NCBI GenBank assembly: GCA_003833135.1
Contig: QZLH01000224.1
Coordinates: 1 to 64,000, forward strand
DNA: 64,000 nt
From: Oehlia diaphana
Lineage: Eukaryota > Glomeromycota > Glomeromycetes > Glomerales > Glomeraceae
Reading direction: 5' to 3'
The position numbers were made by a program, and so were the translations under genes. Under the pieces are notes generated by a model. That model made no database searches and had not been told where the DNA came from. It saw nothing but the letters and a program-made list of their open reading frames with translations. Each line of letters begins with the position of its first letter. Position 1 is the first letter of the stretch. Shown in pieces: positions 30,301-41,693 of this stretch.

Positions 30301-33300
30301 ATATTAGAAATTACCTTTCCTCCAACGAGAAGATTCTTCCGCCCAACAATATGAACATTGAATTCGTCCTCCTTTATTTTGTAGCGAATTTTTAGATTTC
30401 TTCCGCATTCCTAATGATATTGAATTGTAAATCAAAAGTCGATTTATCATTTAATCAGGTATGATCATGATTTACCTGCATTACGAGCTTTTTGATTTGC
30501 AACAGCAAGTGTTGCTTGTTTTGTGATTTGAGCATCTTTGATTTTCTTGACAGCTATTAAAATAATTGAGATTGCATTATTATTATACTAACAATAAGTA
30601 AATACAGTGGCTACATACATGTTTCTTCAAATTCATCTTTTTTGTGCTCGTGTTCAGGAAACTTTATTTCAAAGCACTAAATAATATTTTATTGTAATTA
30701 AAAATTTAAATATATGTAATATATATATTCATATTATAGATGATTAATTACCTGTAGACACAAATCAAACGATGAGAAAAAATTTGATTCGCATGGTCTA
30801 CATGTCATCCATTTGTCTTCTTGTAATTCACATGAACACACATCACATCGATAAACTTCATTGTATAATTCTAAAAAAAGGAAAAGTTATTAATTTCAAA
30901 AATAATGATATATCTGAATATTAAACATTTGATTTTACCTTTTTGATTATAACGTGCTTCATGACTAGGACAATAGAAAATAACGCCCATTTCAAAATGT
31001 GAAAGCGGTTTATCCGTACACGAAAGATGATAACTTTTAGCACATTTAGGTTCGAAACATCCGATCGTAGCACCACGTTCCTTACATTTACCACATTTCT
31101 AAATTATCATAATGAATTTGAGAAATTCTTATTTCTATTGATAAATTATTAATGCAAATGTATAAACTTATACCATGCTTCTGCCCCTTTTCCAAGCTAA
31201 TGTTACATTATACCATTCATTAGATTTTGTGAAAAAAACTTCTGGCGAATATTTCGCGCATGCATAATGAGACCAAAAAGTCTTTTGCTTTTCACCATGA
31301 CGTGTGTAGGTATTAGAAACAAAAGGATACGGAGCTATAAAACCACCAAGTTGATTTGTGTCATCGTCATTGCAAAAGCCGCATATCTTACGCATATTCC
31401 ATGCTTGTAAATAAAGATATCCCATATCAGTATCTAATGGCACTTTGTCGCTCGTTATATCAAATTCCGGTTCTTTATATGTGGTATCAAAAACATCTCT
31501 TTCAAAAGTTTTAACAACTTCACCCTTGGAAGACATTTTAATTGCTTCATCGTCAATGACCGATTGAACGGCAAAAGAACAACGAGGATGTTCGTGATAA
31601 TTTGGAAATTGATGCGCGAAACACCTGATTAGAGGAATCAAATTAATAACTATAACTTAATTAAAGTATATAGCAAGAAAAATCTCTTACCATACACAGA
31701 GTTCAAAGCTTTTATAATCGTTGCCCTCCGATCGCGACTCACAATAAGTACAATAATACCTAGGGAAACATTCATTAACATTCATTTCGTAAATTATTCG
31801 CTTTAAGAGTCAATTTGAAATAAAAGATTCACCTGAATTGTTTAATTACTACATTACATTGATCGCAATATATACACCATTTATCATTGGCTATTTAAAA
31901 AAAAAAATTAAATTATTATTATTCAACGCTGAGATATTGTTCATATTCACTAACCTGTTATCAACCTTCCATTAAGTGCACCATTTACAACAAATTCCAA
32001 ACGATAATCATCATTCTCAACTTTGTCTTTCTTTTTCTTTAAATCTTTTTTGGTCTCCAAAGAAGTCGTTACAGATTTGACATTCTTTGCAACTTCTTTA
32101 ATTTCATTTTTTGTACATTTTTCACGAAGTCTTTCGCTGCTAATATCGATCCATTCATCGTAAAATGCTGGGACGTCATCATAGTGTATTAGTACTCTAC
32201 AACCTTTAGTTTCAATGATTGTTGCAGGCACCCATTCCTTCAATCTATCTCGTACTTCAATTTGGTTTCCTGGCTTAAAACGATATTTTAACTTAGCAAG
32301 GACATCAGAATTACTTAATAATTTGTCATTACGAAGGCTACGACGTGTATCTCGTCCGATATAATATTCATTCCAATCAAATGATATTGTAGAATCTGTC
32401 GAATGATCACTTTGCTGATCAGGTAAACTTGAATCAACATCAACTTTAATATTAGCTGTTTCGGTTGAATCCATTGACTTTGTTACTCTATTTGATTGAG
32501 TTACGGTAGATGACTGTATTGTTCGTTTCAAGTTGCTTCTTCTTCTTTTTTGGGGTTTATATATTATTTCTCTCTGTTTAAGCGTTTCCTTATCTAACTG
32601 TTCCAGTGCTTTTTGTGCTTCTATTATTTCTTCAAGTGTCATGTCTCTCATTCTCTGACTTCCCGCTGGAATCCATTCGTCGAAATAATCACTCCAGCCA
32701 TCAAAGTGAACCCGAATACGACTATCTTCAACATCTACCATCGTAGCTGGATACCATTCACCGTCACGACTTAGTACTTTGACGCGTTTGTGAAGCTCAA
32801 AACCATATTGACCACCACGTTTAAAACGAAACGTAGCGTCATCACCAAAAAGTGACCTACAATAAGTACACAAATCAAGACTACCTATTCTTTGCACATT
32901 TAAATGCGCAATTTTACATGATTCGCATATTTTTTCCTTGGATGATTGATGAATTTTCTTGCGTATCGGAGTCTTATTATTATGTCTTACAGTCCTTTTA
33001 ATTTTAGGCATTTTTACCTCAAATTCATCGTCACTAGAACTACTGAGAGAGTTATAATGTGATTCGGAAGCGCTAAGAGATTGTGATGATGATATTGATT
33101 CAGTGCAACTACTTAAAGAATCAGAATCAGAATCTGGTACACTACTAAGGGATTCAGAGTCTGAACCCAATATTTCCTTTAGTTTATATGCGTTCAATTG
33201 ACGTTCTTTATCAATATCACGAGAACATACGGAATCTTTTTTCGGTTTATCATCAACATTATCAAATTTTGGCGAACTCTCGGACGTGGAAGCTTTAGTT

Positions 33301-36300
33301 TGATTCTGGTCTTGATTAGACTTATTTTGCCTATTATCTGCATCATCTGATAATTGATTTTCTTTTTGAACTTCATTTACTTCATCTTCCGATAAGGCTT
33401 TCAATCTTCGGCTTTCTACAGATATCCATTCGTCAAATCTTTTACCCCAACCATCAAAGTGAACTTTAACTCTGGATTTTTCTACATTTACTATTCTTGC
33501 AGGATACCAAATTTTATCTATATTAAGTACTTGAACTTTTTGATCTAATGTGAAGTCATGTGCAAATGCTTTGATTCGTGTTAATTGAGGTGCAAATAAT
33601 GGCACACATTTTGTGCATAATTCAAGAGCACCTACTTTCTCTAATTTATCAAAAATGTTTTCGCAAGAATTGCATTTTTTTTTAACAACATTCGTGGGTG
33701 ATTTTGGACGAGAATGAGAATTATTTTTCTTTTGCTTACGATCAATAGATTTCTTTGTTTGAGACAATTGTACTTTCGGTGAACCGCGTACTTTTTTTGT
33801 ATTATCACCAGAACTCGTTTGTTTTTTCGTGGGCCTCTTTTTCGTACGCTTCGATTTTAACGAAAAATCTGTTTGAGGATCTTCTGTAACTGTAGTAATA
33901 GATATAGATTCTCGTTTTTCAATTTTATCAATTAAGTGTTGTTTAATCATTTCATAATTATTTTGTGAAGAATTCTCCTGTATTTCAAGAATTTCTTCAT
34001 CACTCATTACTCTTAATCTTCGACTATCTTTCGATACCCATTCGTCATATTTTGCATCCCAACCATCAAAACGTACTCTAACTTTGGTTTTGTCCATTGC
34101 AATGATTGTGCCAGGATACCAAATACTATCAACATTAAGAACTTTAACACGTTGATTCACAGAATAACCCTCAAATTTTGCAAAAGCAAGATCTCTAATA
34201 CTTCGACGTGTAAATATAGTCCCAGAAAATTTATCTTTTTCAATTTTAGTTGAATTATTTGAAGAATGATTAGGATTTTCTTTATCATCACATGTAACTT
34301 GAATAGTTTCTTCGGGTTTTAATCTTAATTTTGCATAGCTGAAATCCACTTTTGAAAATGAATTAGTTGATTCGGCTGTTGAATCAACATCCGGATTCTC
34401 ATTACCGGTAAGTTTAATATCAGAATCTTCAAATTCTGACGAGTCATCTACAATTATAAATGATTCTTTAGGACTTTGAATATCTTCAGAATTGTTTTTC
34501 AAATGGTTAATAGGAAGACTTTCTTTTAAGTCATTCCCTGCTTTTTTATCAATAGGTATGGCAAAATCATCATTAGTTACATTAGTAGAAGTGAATGAGT
34601 CTTCGAGTGTTTCATTAACGACAGGTGTATCAGACTCGTAGCTTAATTTTGATTGATTACTTATTTTCTCATCTTTTTCCCGCTGAATTTCATTTTCTGA
34701 ATTTGAAATTATGTTCGTACTTTCATTTCTTATAATTGGACTTAAAATCGGCGTTGCTGAAATTTCTGGAATTGAATTTGATGAAACAAGTGAATTTTCT
34801 TGGAACTCATTATTAGAATTAAGTAAGTTATTATTTAAACTAGAATCAGCAATTAATTTTGTATATTTAGTTAACTTTGACTCCAAATTAATTGTCTCAT
34901 TCGCGTTTAATGACGCAAAATTAGACACTACTATATCATTAATAGTTTCTGAATTATTAATAATTGGATTAGAATTATAGTAAGAATTTTCTAAAACAGT
35001 ATTAGAAATAGTTATTGGTGGATCATTAATGTCTTTTTCCTTGATAACCATATCATCTAATTCCATATTATCGCACGCAACTCCACTATCCCGGCGACTA
35101 GAATTTTCATTCTGAGAAAGTGAATCATCAAAAATTATACTTTCACTGGAATCAATTATATTACTATAGCTATCATCATTAACAACTTCCAAAATATTAC
35201 TTATACTCTTAGAACTAAGCATATCTGTATTAACTTGTTGCAATATCTGAATATTCTCTGATGAGGTAGAGTCATGTACATTTGGAATTGAATCGATTTC
35301 CACATCCAACTTGATTTTCTAATAGGATAAAATAAATAAGCTTTTAAAAACACGTTATTCAATCACCCACAAAGTAATTGAATAAATCTTACCTTTTTTA
35401 TACCAAATACTTCATAATTCTCATCATCTGCTAAAAACGATTTAGAAGAATTGTTATTTAATCGATTGATCTTGTCCTTGCTAACTCTTTCCTTTAAGTT
35501 AATTTCGATTTTGTTTACATTTTTTTTCTTTGTAAATAGTTTACGGCCATCATTTTCATAAATGTGAAATGATTTTGTTAATGAATCATTAGATAAAGGA
35601 ACGGTCGATGACCTTTCATTATCGGAAGGTCGGATCCGCTTTTTAGACTCATTGTCATTCTGCTTTATGAATTCAGATGATGGTTTTGGAATAATTTGAT
35701 CGTTAATAATATTATTCTTCGAATGTTCAACGACCTTTTTCTTTTTGTTTCTTTTACTCTTTTTAGCTTGCGTTATCTGAATAAAGAATATTCATTTATG
35801 TATTGTTATTGACGAAAGAATTTATTTTAACAAAATAATTTTGTTTACTTACATTTTCAACATTCTCAACATTTTCATTGTTATTATCCGTTGGGTAGGT
35901 AGGGAACTGCGGAATTATAGCTTTATGGAAATCGTTAGGCTGAGTTCCATGTTGATAAAAGTGTTGGACTGGCCGTTGCGAAGGAAAATATTGACAGTTA
36001 TTAGGTTGCTGTGGATAAGAATAATTAGGTACTGGATGATGCGAATATTGCTGCGAAAAATGATAAATTGGATAAGGCTGTGTTCCGAGAGGAAACATTT
36101 GGCGATTCTGCCTATCAAATTGCTTTGGGGCGTATTGACACTCCTAAAATTAAGGATTAATAATTTAAATTTATGATAAATTGTTTTTGTATTATATCTA
36201 TTTGAAGTATATACCGTTGAATTTGTGATCGACCAATTTGAATTGTTGTTATTATTTGGCGCGTGCCATGTTTGATAACCTGAATGCGAGTTAAAACGTG

Positions 36301-36699
36301 GCGAAGCTGAATAACTGTTGCTTTTCAGATTTTGGTCTGAGCTGTACGCATATTGATTATTTGTAACTTCATTGTGGCGGATGAATCCACGTTTGTTCTT
36401 CTTAAATTTATCATGTGATTGATTTGGTGGTCGAAAATAAAGAGGAGGATTGATCTGATGTGCATTATTGAAAGTTGATACAATTGGCCGTTGTGGGAAG
36501 TAATTTTGAGGAGGCGGTGGCAATAAATGGTGAGGATTTACTCCTTTATTAGAGTAAATAAAATTAATAATCAAAATATTTATTTAACGATTTTCAAATA
36601 TACCAACTTACCGGGAGGAGTTTCAGTTCTATTTAATTGCCAGTTAGAAGTTGAAGTTACTTCGACATTTTGTTCAAAATTCTCATAAGGGAGATACAT
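27350..36699 (-). CDS. Chimeric chromatin-reader / N6-N4 DNA methyltransferase-like protein (about 2,470 aa)
   Basis: One phase-consistent multi-exon chain runs from ATG 36699 to TAA 27350-27352. Residues ~1-240 are Asn/Pro/Tyr/Gln-rich and ~240-750 are disordered and acidic. Then come four Tudor-knot-like repeats in one 3.4-kb exon (core WYPxxI...V(R/H)FDGW...DEW), two preceded by CxxC...CxxC knuckles. Cys-rich fingers (CIYCDQC, YYCTYCES) follow, then an extended PHD (KICGFCND...WSHYACAKYS...KCGKCKERGATIGC...SYHLSC), another Cys-rich finger (YRCDVCSCELQED...CRPCES), and a GATA-like finger (CSYCWAEESSRWRKG...CEDC). Last is an amino-methyltransferase: motif I KVLSNFLGRGTDAIESFLLG, RLVGVDINP, motif IV DHILSHPPYKN, then WRLLKPGRRVTLGIGDNREH. 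The reader modules imply chromatin targeting; methylation of DNA adenine or cytosine N is inferred from the family. Start position is uncertain. A gene split between reader and enzyme is possible, but every junction checked keeps frame. Confidence 0.85.
27440..29920 (-). other. Amino-methyltransferase module of the chimeric protein
   Basis: About 540 residues over many short exons. The order is: target/adaptor start THSGTDYHGTWLPQTVRRAL; SAM-binding motif I NFLGRGTDAIE and acidic loop VGVDINPAAV; DITAEHRPIILQADSRNLSG; catalytic motif IV SHPPY (codons at plus 29270-29284); CVEYSTHIDGDLSRFANSKE; and WRLLKPGRRVTLGIGDN. A later segment (SGFFVIGGQDVRTSDNKLWP then LSMLFMED) looks like a second, perhaps degenerate, Rossmann-like half. 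The arrangement resembles bacterial N6/N4 DNA methylases (motif I before motif IV, beta-type order) more than eukaryotic MT-A70 enzymes, whose motif IV is DPPW. Confidence 0.82.
30945..31640 (-). other. Extended PHD (ePHD) finger of the chimeric protein
   Basis: Two exons encode the pre-PHD knuckle (CGFCND), the conserved HYACAKYSPEVFF segment, then AWKRGRSM / KCGKCKERGATIGCFEPKCA and KSYHLSCTDKPLS...YCPSHEARY. The Cys/His spacing and the GATIGC...C...YH..C core are typical of ePHD modules in chromatin regulators. Confidence 0.85.
32119..34178 (-). other. Four Tudor-knot-like repeats
   Basis: Repeat 1 (34004-34178), VNQRVKVLNVDSIWYPGTII...VRVRFDGWDAKYDEWV; repeat 2 (near 33400-33560), VQVLNIDKIWYPARIV...VKVHFDGWGKRFDEWI; repeat 3 (near 32635-32805), VKVLSRDGEWYPATMV...IRVHFDGWSDYFDEWI; repeat 4 (32119-32280), IEVRDRLKEWVPATII...VLIHYDDVPAFYDEWI. 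This pattern matches Tudor/chromo-barrel modules of PHF20/MRG/Tip60 type that bind methyl-lysine or nucleic acid. Repeats 2 and 3 each follow a C-x2-C...C-x2-C knuckle. Repeat 4 is the most divergent and loses the Gly-Trp. Confidence 0.85.
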
Positions 36700-37279
36700 G
36701 GTTTTTGACTTGTTGAAAGGGTTTCCGCGTCCTTAAAAGTAAATAAAAAAAGAAATATGAGCAAGAAAGGTTTTTACGCTAAAGCCTTATCAGACGCTCA
36801 AAGTTCCTGAAATTTCGTTAATACATACTGGTAACACTCTTAAAAGGAATTACGCGTCAGAATACGGAAGAAGGTTTGTATTATATAGAAATACTTTTGG
36901 TGTTTACACACTTGACTGTCGCTGTTGTATATCGCTAAACCCACGTATAAATTTCTTATAGAGGTTTAACCAGTCGAGAATGCAAAATTCGGCTTGAGGC
37001 AGCACGAGAATTGCACAAGGGGAATCAAAGAACTGACTGGACTGGTTAAATAAGGGGGGAGGGTGGTTCGTTCGCAAATTTCGAATCATTTTTTACTATA
37101 TAAATAAAATGCCGGGTAAATGTCGTGTAACTTTTAACTGTAAAATTTTTTTAATCAATCGTACTTTAACGGCTTTTATAAAAAAAGCTACCTCACGCGT
37201 GAATACGAGGCTCTTTTTAAATTTTTTAATAATGGTAATTGACTTTTCATCTGATCCATTGTTGCTACCCAATCCCGGG

Positions 37280-37319
<40 letters not shown>
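37280..37319. repeat. T-run followed by A-run (homopolymer palindrome)
   Basis: About 16 T followed by about 24 A, directly after CCCGGG. It can form a hairpin. It resembles the block at 1-53 in the opposite order. Confidence 0.75.
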
Positions 37320-37414
37320 CCTGAAATAAGGGATATTTGTAATAAATTAATTTTTTTTTTATATTTAGTGATTTATTTTTAGTTTATAACGCTATACAAA
37401 ACTGATGCTTGTCT

Positions 37415-37420
37415 CACGTG
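37415..37420. promoter_or_regulatory. CACGTG box (TCTCACGTGATG context)
   Basis: An E-box about 715 bp upstream of the proposed start of the methyltransferase chimera. It has the TCACGTGAT form, but it is too distant to assign with confidence. Confidence 0.35.
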
Positions 37421-40400
37421 ATGACATCTCTGATAAGATCCATCCCGTTGGTTAATTAATTTGATCCCTTCCAATAATTAAAATAATTAATGCACAAACT
37501 CTTCAAAGCAAACATAAAACTTTAAAATGATTAATTTATCCCTTTAACATATTTGAGCTTTTTAATATATTTGAAATAATAGATTTGTTATATTAATCAA
37601 TATTAATCAATAATTGCACTTAACTCATTTAACTGTTTAGTTCGTCAATTAGTAAACAAAATGAACTAATTAGTAAAATATAAACACATTTTTTGATACA
37701 TCAAAATTCTTTGCAATTGATAAATTAAACTATTATATAATACAACCTTTCAAATAGTCATCCTTTATATTTATAAGTATATTTACATTAGTTCAAATTA
37801 CTAATATTAAGAAACCTTTTTTTTAAATATATTATATTCCATAATAAAACTTTTTTTTTTGGCATATTTATTATATAAAAATACCTATTTACTTGCTAAT
37901 TCAAAATTTACTAACTAATAAATTTAAGTAACCTTTTAAATTTTATTTTATAAAAAAATTTTATAAATTAAAATTTTGCATATTATAATTATAAATATAT
38001 ATTATTTAGTTAATTATATTTTAATAAAAAAGTAAATCCATTTTATTAAAATTTTTAATAATAACAGATAAAAATTTGCAAAAAATTGAACAAATATATA
38101 TAAATTCAAGTAAAATACTTGCAATTTATGAAAATAAATTTGATTTTATATACCAATATATTAATATTTTTACTTAAAACTATATATAATTTGTAAAATT
38201 CAAAAGTAATTTGTACTTTGCAAATTTGCAAATAGATTTTATATACTAGATAATATTCATTTACTGAGTAACAAATATTACTAATAAATATTTTACTAAA
38301 TAAACTATTTATTAATAATAAAGTTTTATACATTTGATTTAATTAAAATAAATTATAATTTATAGTAATAAAATTGTATTTCTAGTATTAATAAATAATA
38401 AGTTAAATTTGTCTAATTTAAAATATTTGTTAATATCATATTTTTCCAAAATTAGTCACCTTGTTTTTACAAGGATTTTAATTAAAAAACTTGAAAAAGT
38501 GCTTAATTTTAGAAGTTTTTTTACTAGTATTTTATATAAAAATCTTTTTACAAAGTTTAAAAGTTGGTAAAGATGCTATATTTCAGAAAGTAACTAATTT
38601 TGGAAAAATATGATATTAAAAATATAATTTTATTATTATATAAATGATTTTAATAAAATAATTATAATGAGATAATTTTTTTTTTTTTTAATTATTAAAC
38701 TAAACTTTTTTAAATATTGATAAATATTATTAGTGATAATAGTCAAATGCAATAGTATCAAATAGTGCAATATAGGAATTTTATATATATATATTTAGGC
38801 AGTTATAAAGCTATATAACTAAGTATGAAAATATAAAATAACCATTTTTTAGTTCTCTGAGTTCTGTAATCTAAATTTAATAAACTATAAAATTACACTA
38901 AAATAAATTATATTACCATTATAAAAACATCAAAAATAAGAGAGATAGTATAAAGAATTAAACTCTATAATTCTATCATAAAATTTCTCCACTTATTAGC
39001 AAATGATATATAAATAATTATAAAATCAATATTTTTTTATTTTGAGTTTCATTTACTAATAAATATGCTTATTTGATAAATTACTGCATAAAGAATTAAT
39101 ATGTTCTGAAATAAAAATTTATAAGCTTTGTATTTTAAGCAGTTATGATAATCCATCTGATTTTATATAAATATATTAAGTCTAATTGATTATACTTCAA
39201 ATTTTTTAATATAACTAATTTGCTGTTAAACTGTTATTATACATATTAGATAAATATACATATAATCAGTATGATTGTTAAATATTATATGTAACTTAAA
39301 TTGTAATCTAAATATAAATTACTAAATGTTACTATTACATAAAAAATAATTATTGTATAAATTATATAGTAAATTTTGATAAGTTCAGTTACTGCTGATT
39401 AACTTAAATTAGTAAAAATTAAAAATTACTAAAATCTATCAATTCTATCAATTTTTTTTATTTAACTGATTTACAAAATTTAAAAAAATTAGTAATACTA
39501 AATTTTCAGTTCAGATAATTAATATTTTAGTACCCTTAATTTTTTTAAAGATAGTTTAAAGAAAAATGCTGAAATTCAAAAAAAAAAAAAATTAAACTAA
39601 AAAAGAAAAGTCATAACTTTCAAAAAATCCAAAAAAAAAAATTGAGTAAAGAAAAAAATAAATACCAAGTTTCTATCTATTATATTAATTCCTTAAATTT
39701 AACTAATATAAAAAAAGTTTGCTTTTCAAATAACTATTTCTATTTTAACTTATACTTTGTAAAAAAGACTTTTGCAATACTTTTAAAATAATGAGAAAAC
39801 TTTACAAATATATATATTTAAAGTCTAGCTATTCAGTAGGATCCCACTTGAGATTTTCAGAAAAAATTTTAAATTTTACCAGTGATCCTATTGGTTAATT
39901 GATCTAAAAAGAAAAATAATTATAACAACTTAATGTAATATTTTCTTTTTAGGTGTAATTTATCTATATATAATAAGATTTTTAAAAATTCTTAATTATA
40001 AATTTTACTTTAGATTTTTGGTAACCTATCTTATAAGTAAGTGTGGTCCAGTTGAAGTTTTACAGAAGTAAAAAACCTTTAGTAAGAACTATTCCAGTTA
40101 ATTAGCTTTCTAAAATTAAAAGTTTTAAGTTCAAATAAGTTTTAAAAGAATTTTCTTAAAGTTTATACAAGTAAATAGTATTTTACAATTACTTAGATGA
40201 GAAAAACTTAAGCTTTTCTTCTGCTAAAAAAATGGCCAAATGATTAGCAAATAAGAAATGTAATTAATCCTTCAAAAAAAATATTATTTATTAATAATAA
40301 AATAGTAATTATTGATAATATAATTATTAATAAAATCAATGAAATTTTTTATTAATCTAATTAAAATATAAAAATTAATTTTTATTTTATAATAGTTTAT

Positions 40401-41004
40401 TATAGTTTTAGTAAAGTTTAGCAGGTTTAATATTTATAATAATTTTCTCAAATTTTATTTTTCTTTAAAGTTTTACCAACTTTTTAATAAGATTTAATAT
40501 AGGGTTAACAAATTTTACTATTTTAACATTTTGCTAACTTGCCAAAATTTTTTAATTCTTCTAGTAAACTTATTTGTATTTTTTTGTATTTTATAAAAAT
40601 TAATTCAAGTATTGTAAAAATTAAATTACAAATATTACAAATAGTAGATTCTTAAATATCTAATATATAATTTATAACTAATTTAGTACTAATAATTTAT
40701 ACTAAAATTGAGCTTTTTTAGTTTTTTATAATTAATAATTAGATTTAAATATTTTCATTAATTGTTCAAAGCAGAGTGAAAAAGTATGCAATATTTATTT
40801 ATCTCATATATGATTTACATATAATATAACAATCAATGTATTATGTATATACTTTATTTAAATTTATATTATTAGTTCAGAATTAGACTTAATTAAATTT
40901 TAGTTTAACCTTTATAAAATGTATATAATAAATTTAGTTGTTTTTAAATTTTTCTTCATGTAATTTAAGATTCATTACTAATAATAAACAAAAAAAACAT
41001 GATA

Positions 41005-41165
41005 AGGGAACTGTCAGATATTACCTAATATTACTTTAATATCTAGGTAAGATATATTATAATATTAATATTATATATATAATTCTTTATAGAGTATTGT
41101 ATATAACCTAAGATCTTTAGTTACCCCTCTTTCCTAAAATATTAGGTAATATCTGACAGCACCCT
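41005..41165. mobile_element. MITE-like element, about 28-bp terminal inverted repeats
   Basis: The left arm reads AGGG, two bases, then CTGTCAGATATTACCTAATA; the right arm is its inverse, ending CTGACAG, two bases, CCCT. Twenty-two bases are perfectly complementary (41011-41032 with 41138-41159), plus the outer AGGG/CCCT. The 161-bp body is AT-rich and non-coding. No clear target duplication is seen. It could alternatively be a stand-alone large palindrome. Confidence 0.65.
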
Positions 41166-41693
41166 AAATGAAAATATAACTTATATTTTGTGTAATTTAG
41201 TTCATTACTATTAAATTTTAATGCAAAATTGTGGCAATTTCCAGGGTCTGTACTCTGTACTCTTAATGATATACTTTTTCATTTGAAAAACAATGCATTA
41301 AAAAATGTAAGAGTGATTGTCTGAATAAAAGTGATTAATTTCAAGATTAAATTTTATTTTATTTTACAAATAGTCTAAAATTATATATTATTTGGTATTT
41401 AAAAAAACTTTAACAATTAAATTTGAAATTATTGCAAAATATAAAAGATTTCACTGGAAAAATGTGCGGCGTGATGCCAACAGTCACCGTTACCTAGTAG
41501 TTATAACAAAAAACTAAATGATTTTTTGCATTTTTAAATTTTCATTTTTTTTATCGTAAATTATATAATTTAGCGTCTTCTGTGAGAAATGATTAAATGA
41601 TTACATAATTTGTTTTGCAAATAAACGCGTCACAACCGTCACACAATATATATACTCGTGTTTTTTTATTTTTAATTTTTTAATATATAATAT

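Larger units (their letters stand above)
36700..41693. other. 5-kb AT desert between the chimeric gene and DNA polymerase X
   Basis: The first few hundred bases are less AT-rich and probably hold the promoter and leader of the minus-strand gene. From about 37.3 kb the sequence is extremely AT-rich, without coding potential. Embedded features are a T/A homopolymer block, a CACGTG site at 37415, and an inverted-repeat element at 41005-41165. Confidence 0.6.

Noticed and set aside
34711..34980. Plus-strand frame over the methyltransferase gene
   Set aside because: Antisense of the disordered acidic segment; no domain.
36904..37089. Possible upstream exon of the methyltransferase chimera (frame with NHPPPLFNQSSQ)
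   Set aside because: No splice path in frame to ATG 36699; many stops lie between.
36900..37090. Less AT-rich patch considered as a tRNA gene
   Set aside because: No cloverleaf, and no TTCRA-type B box in a proper position on either strand.
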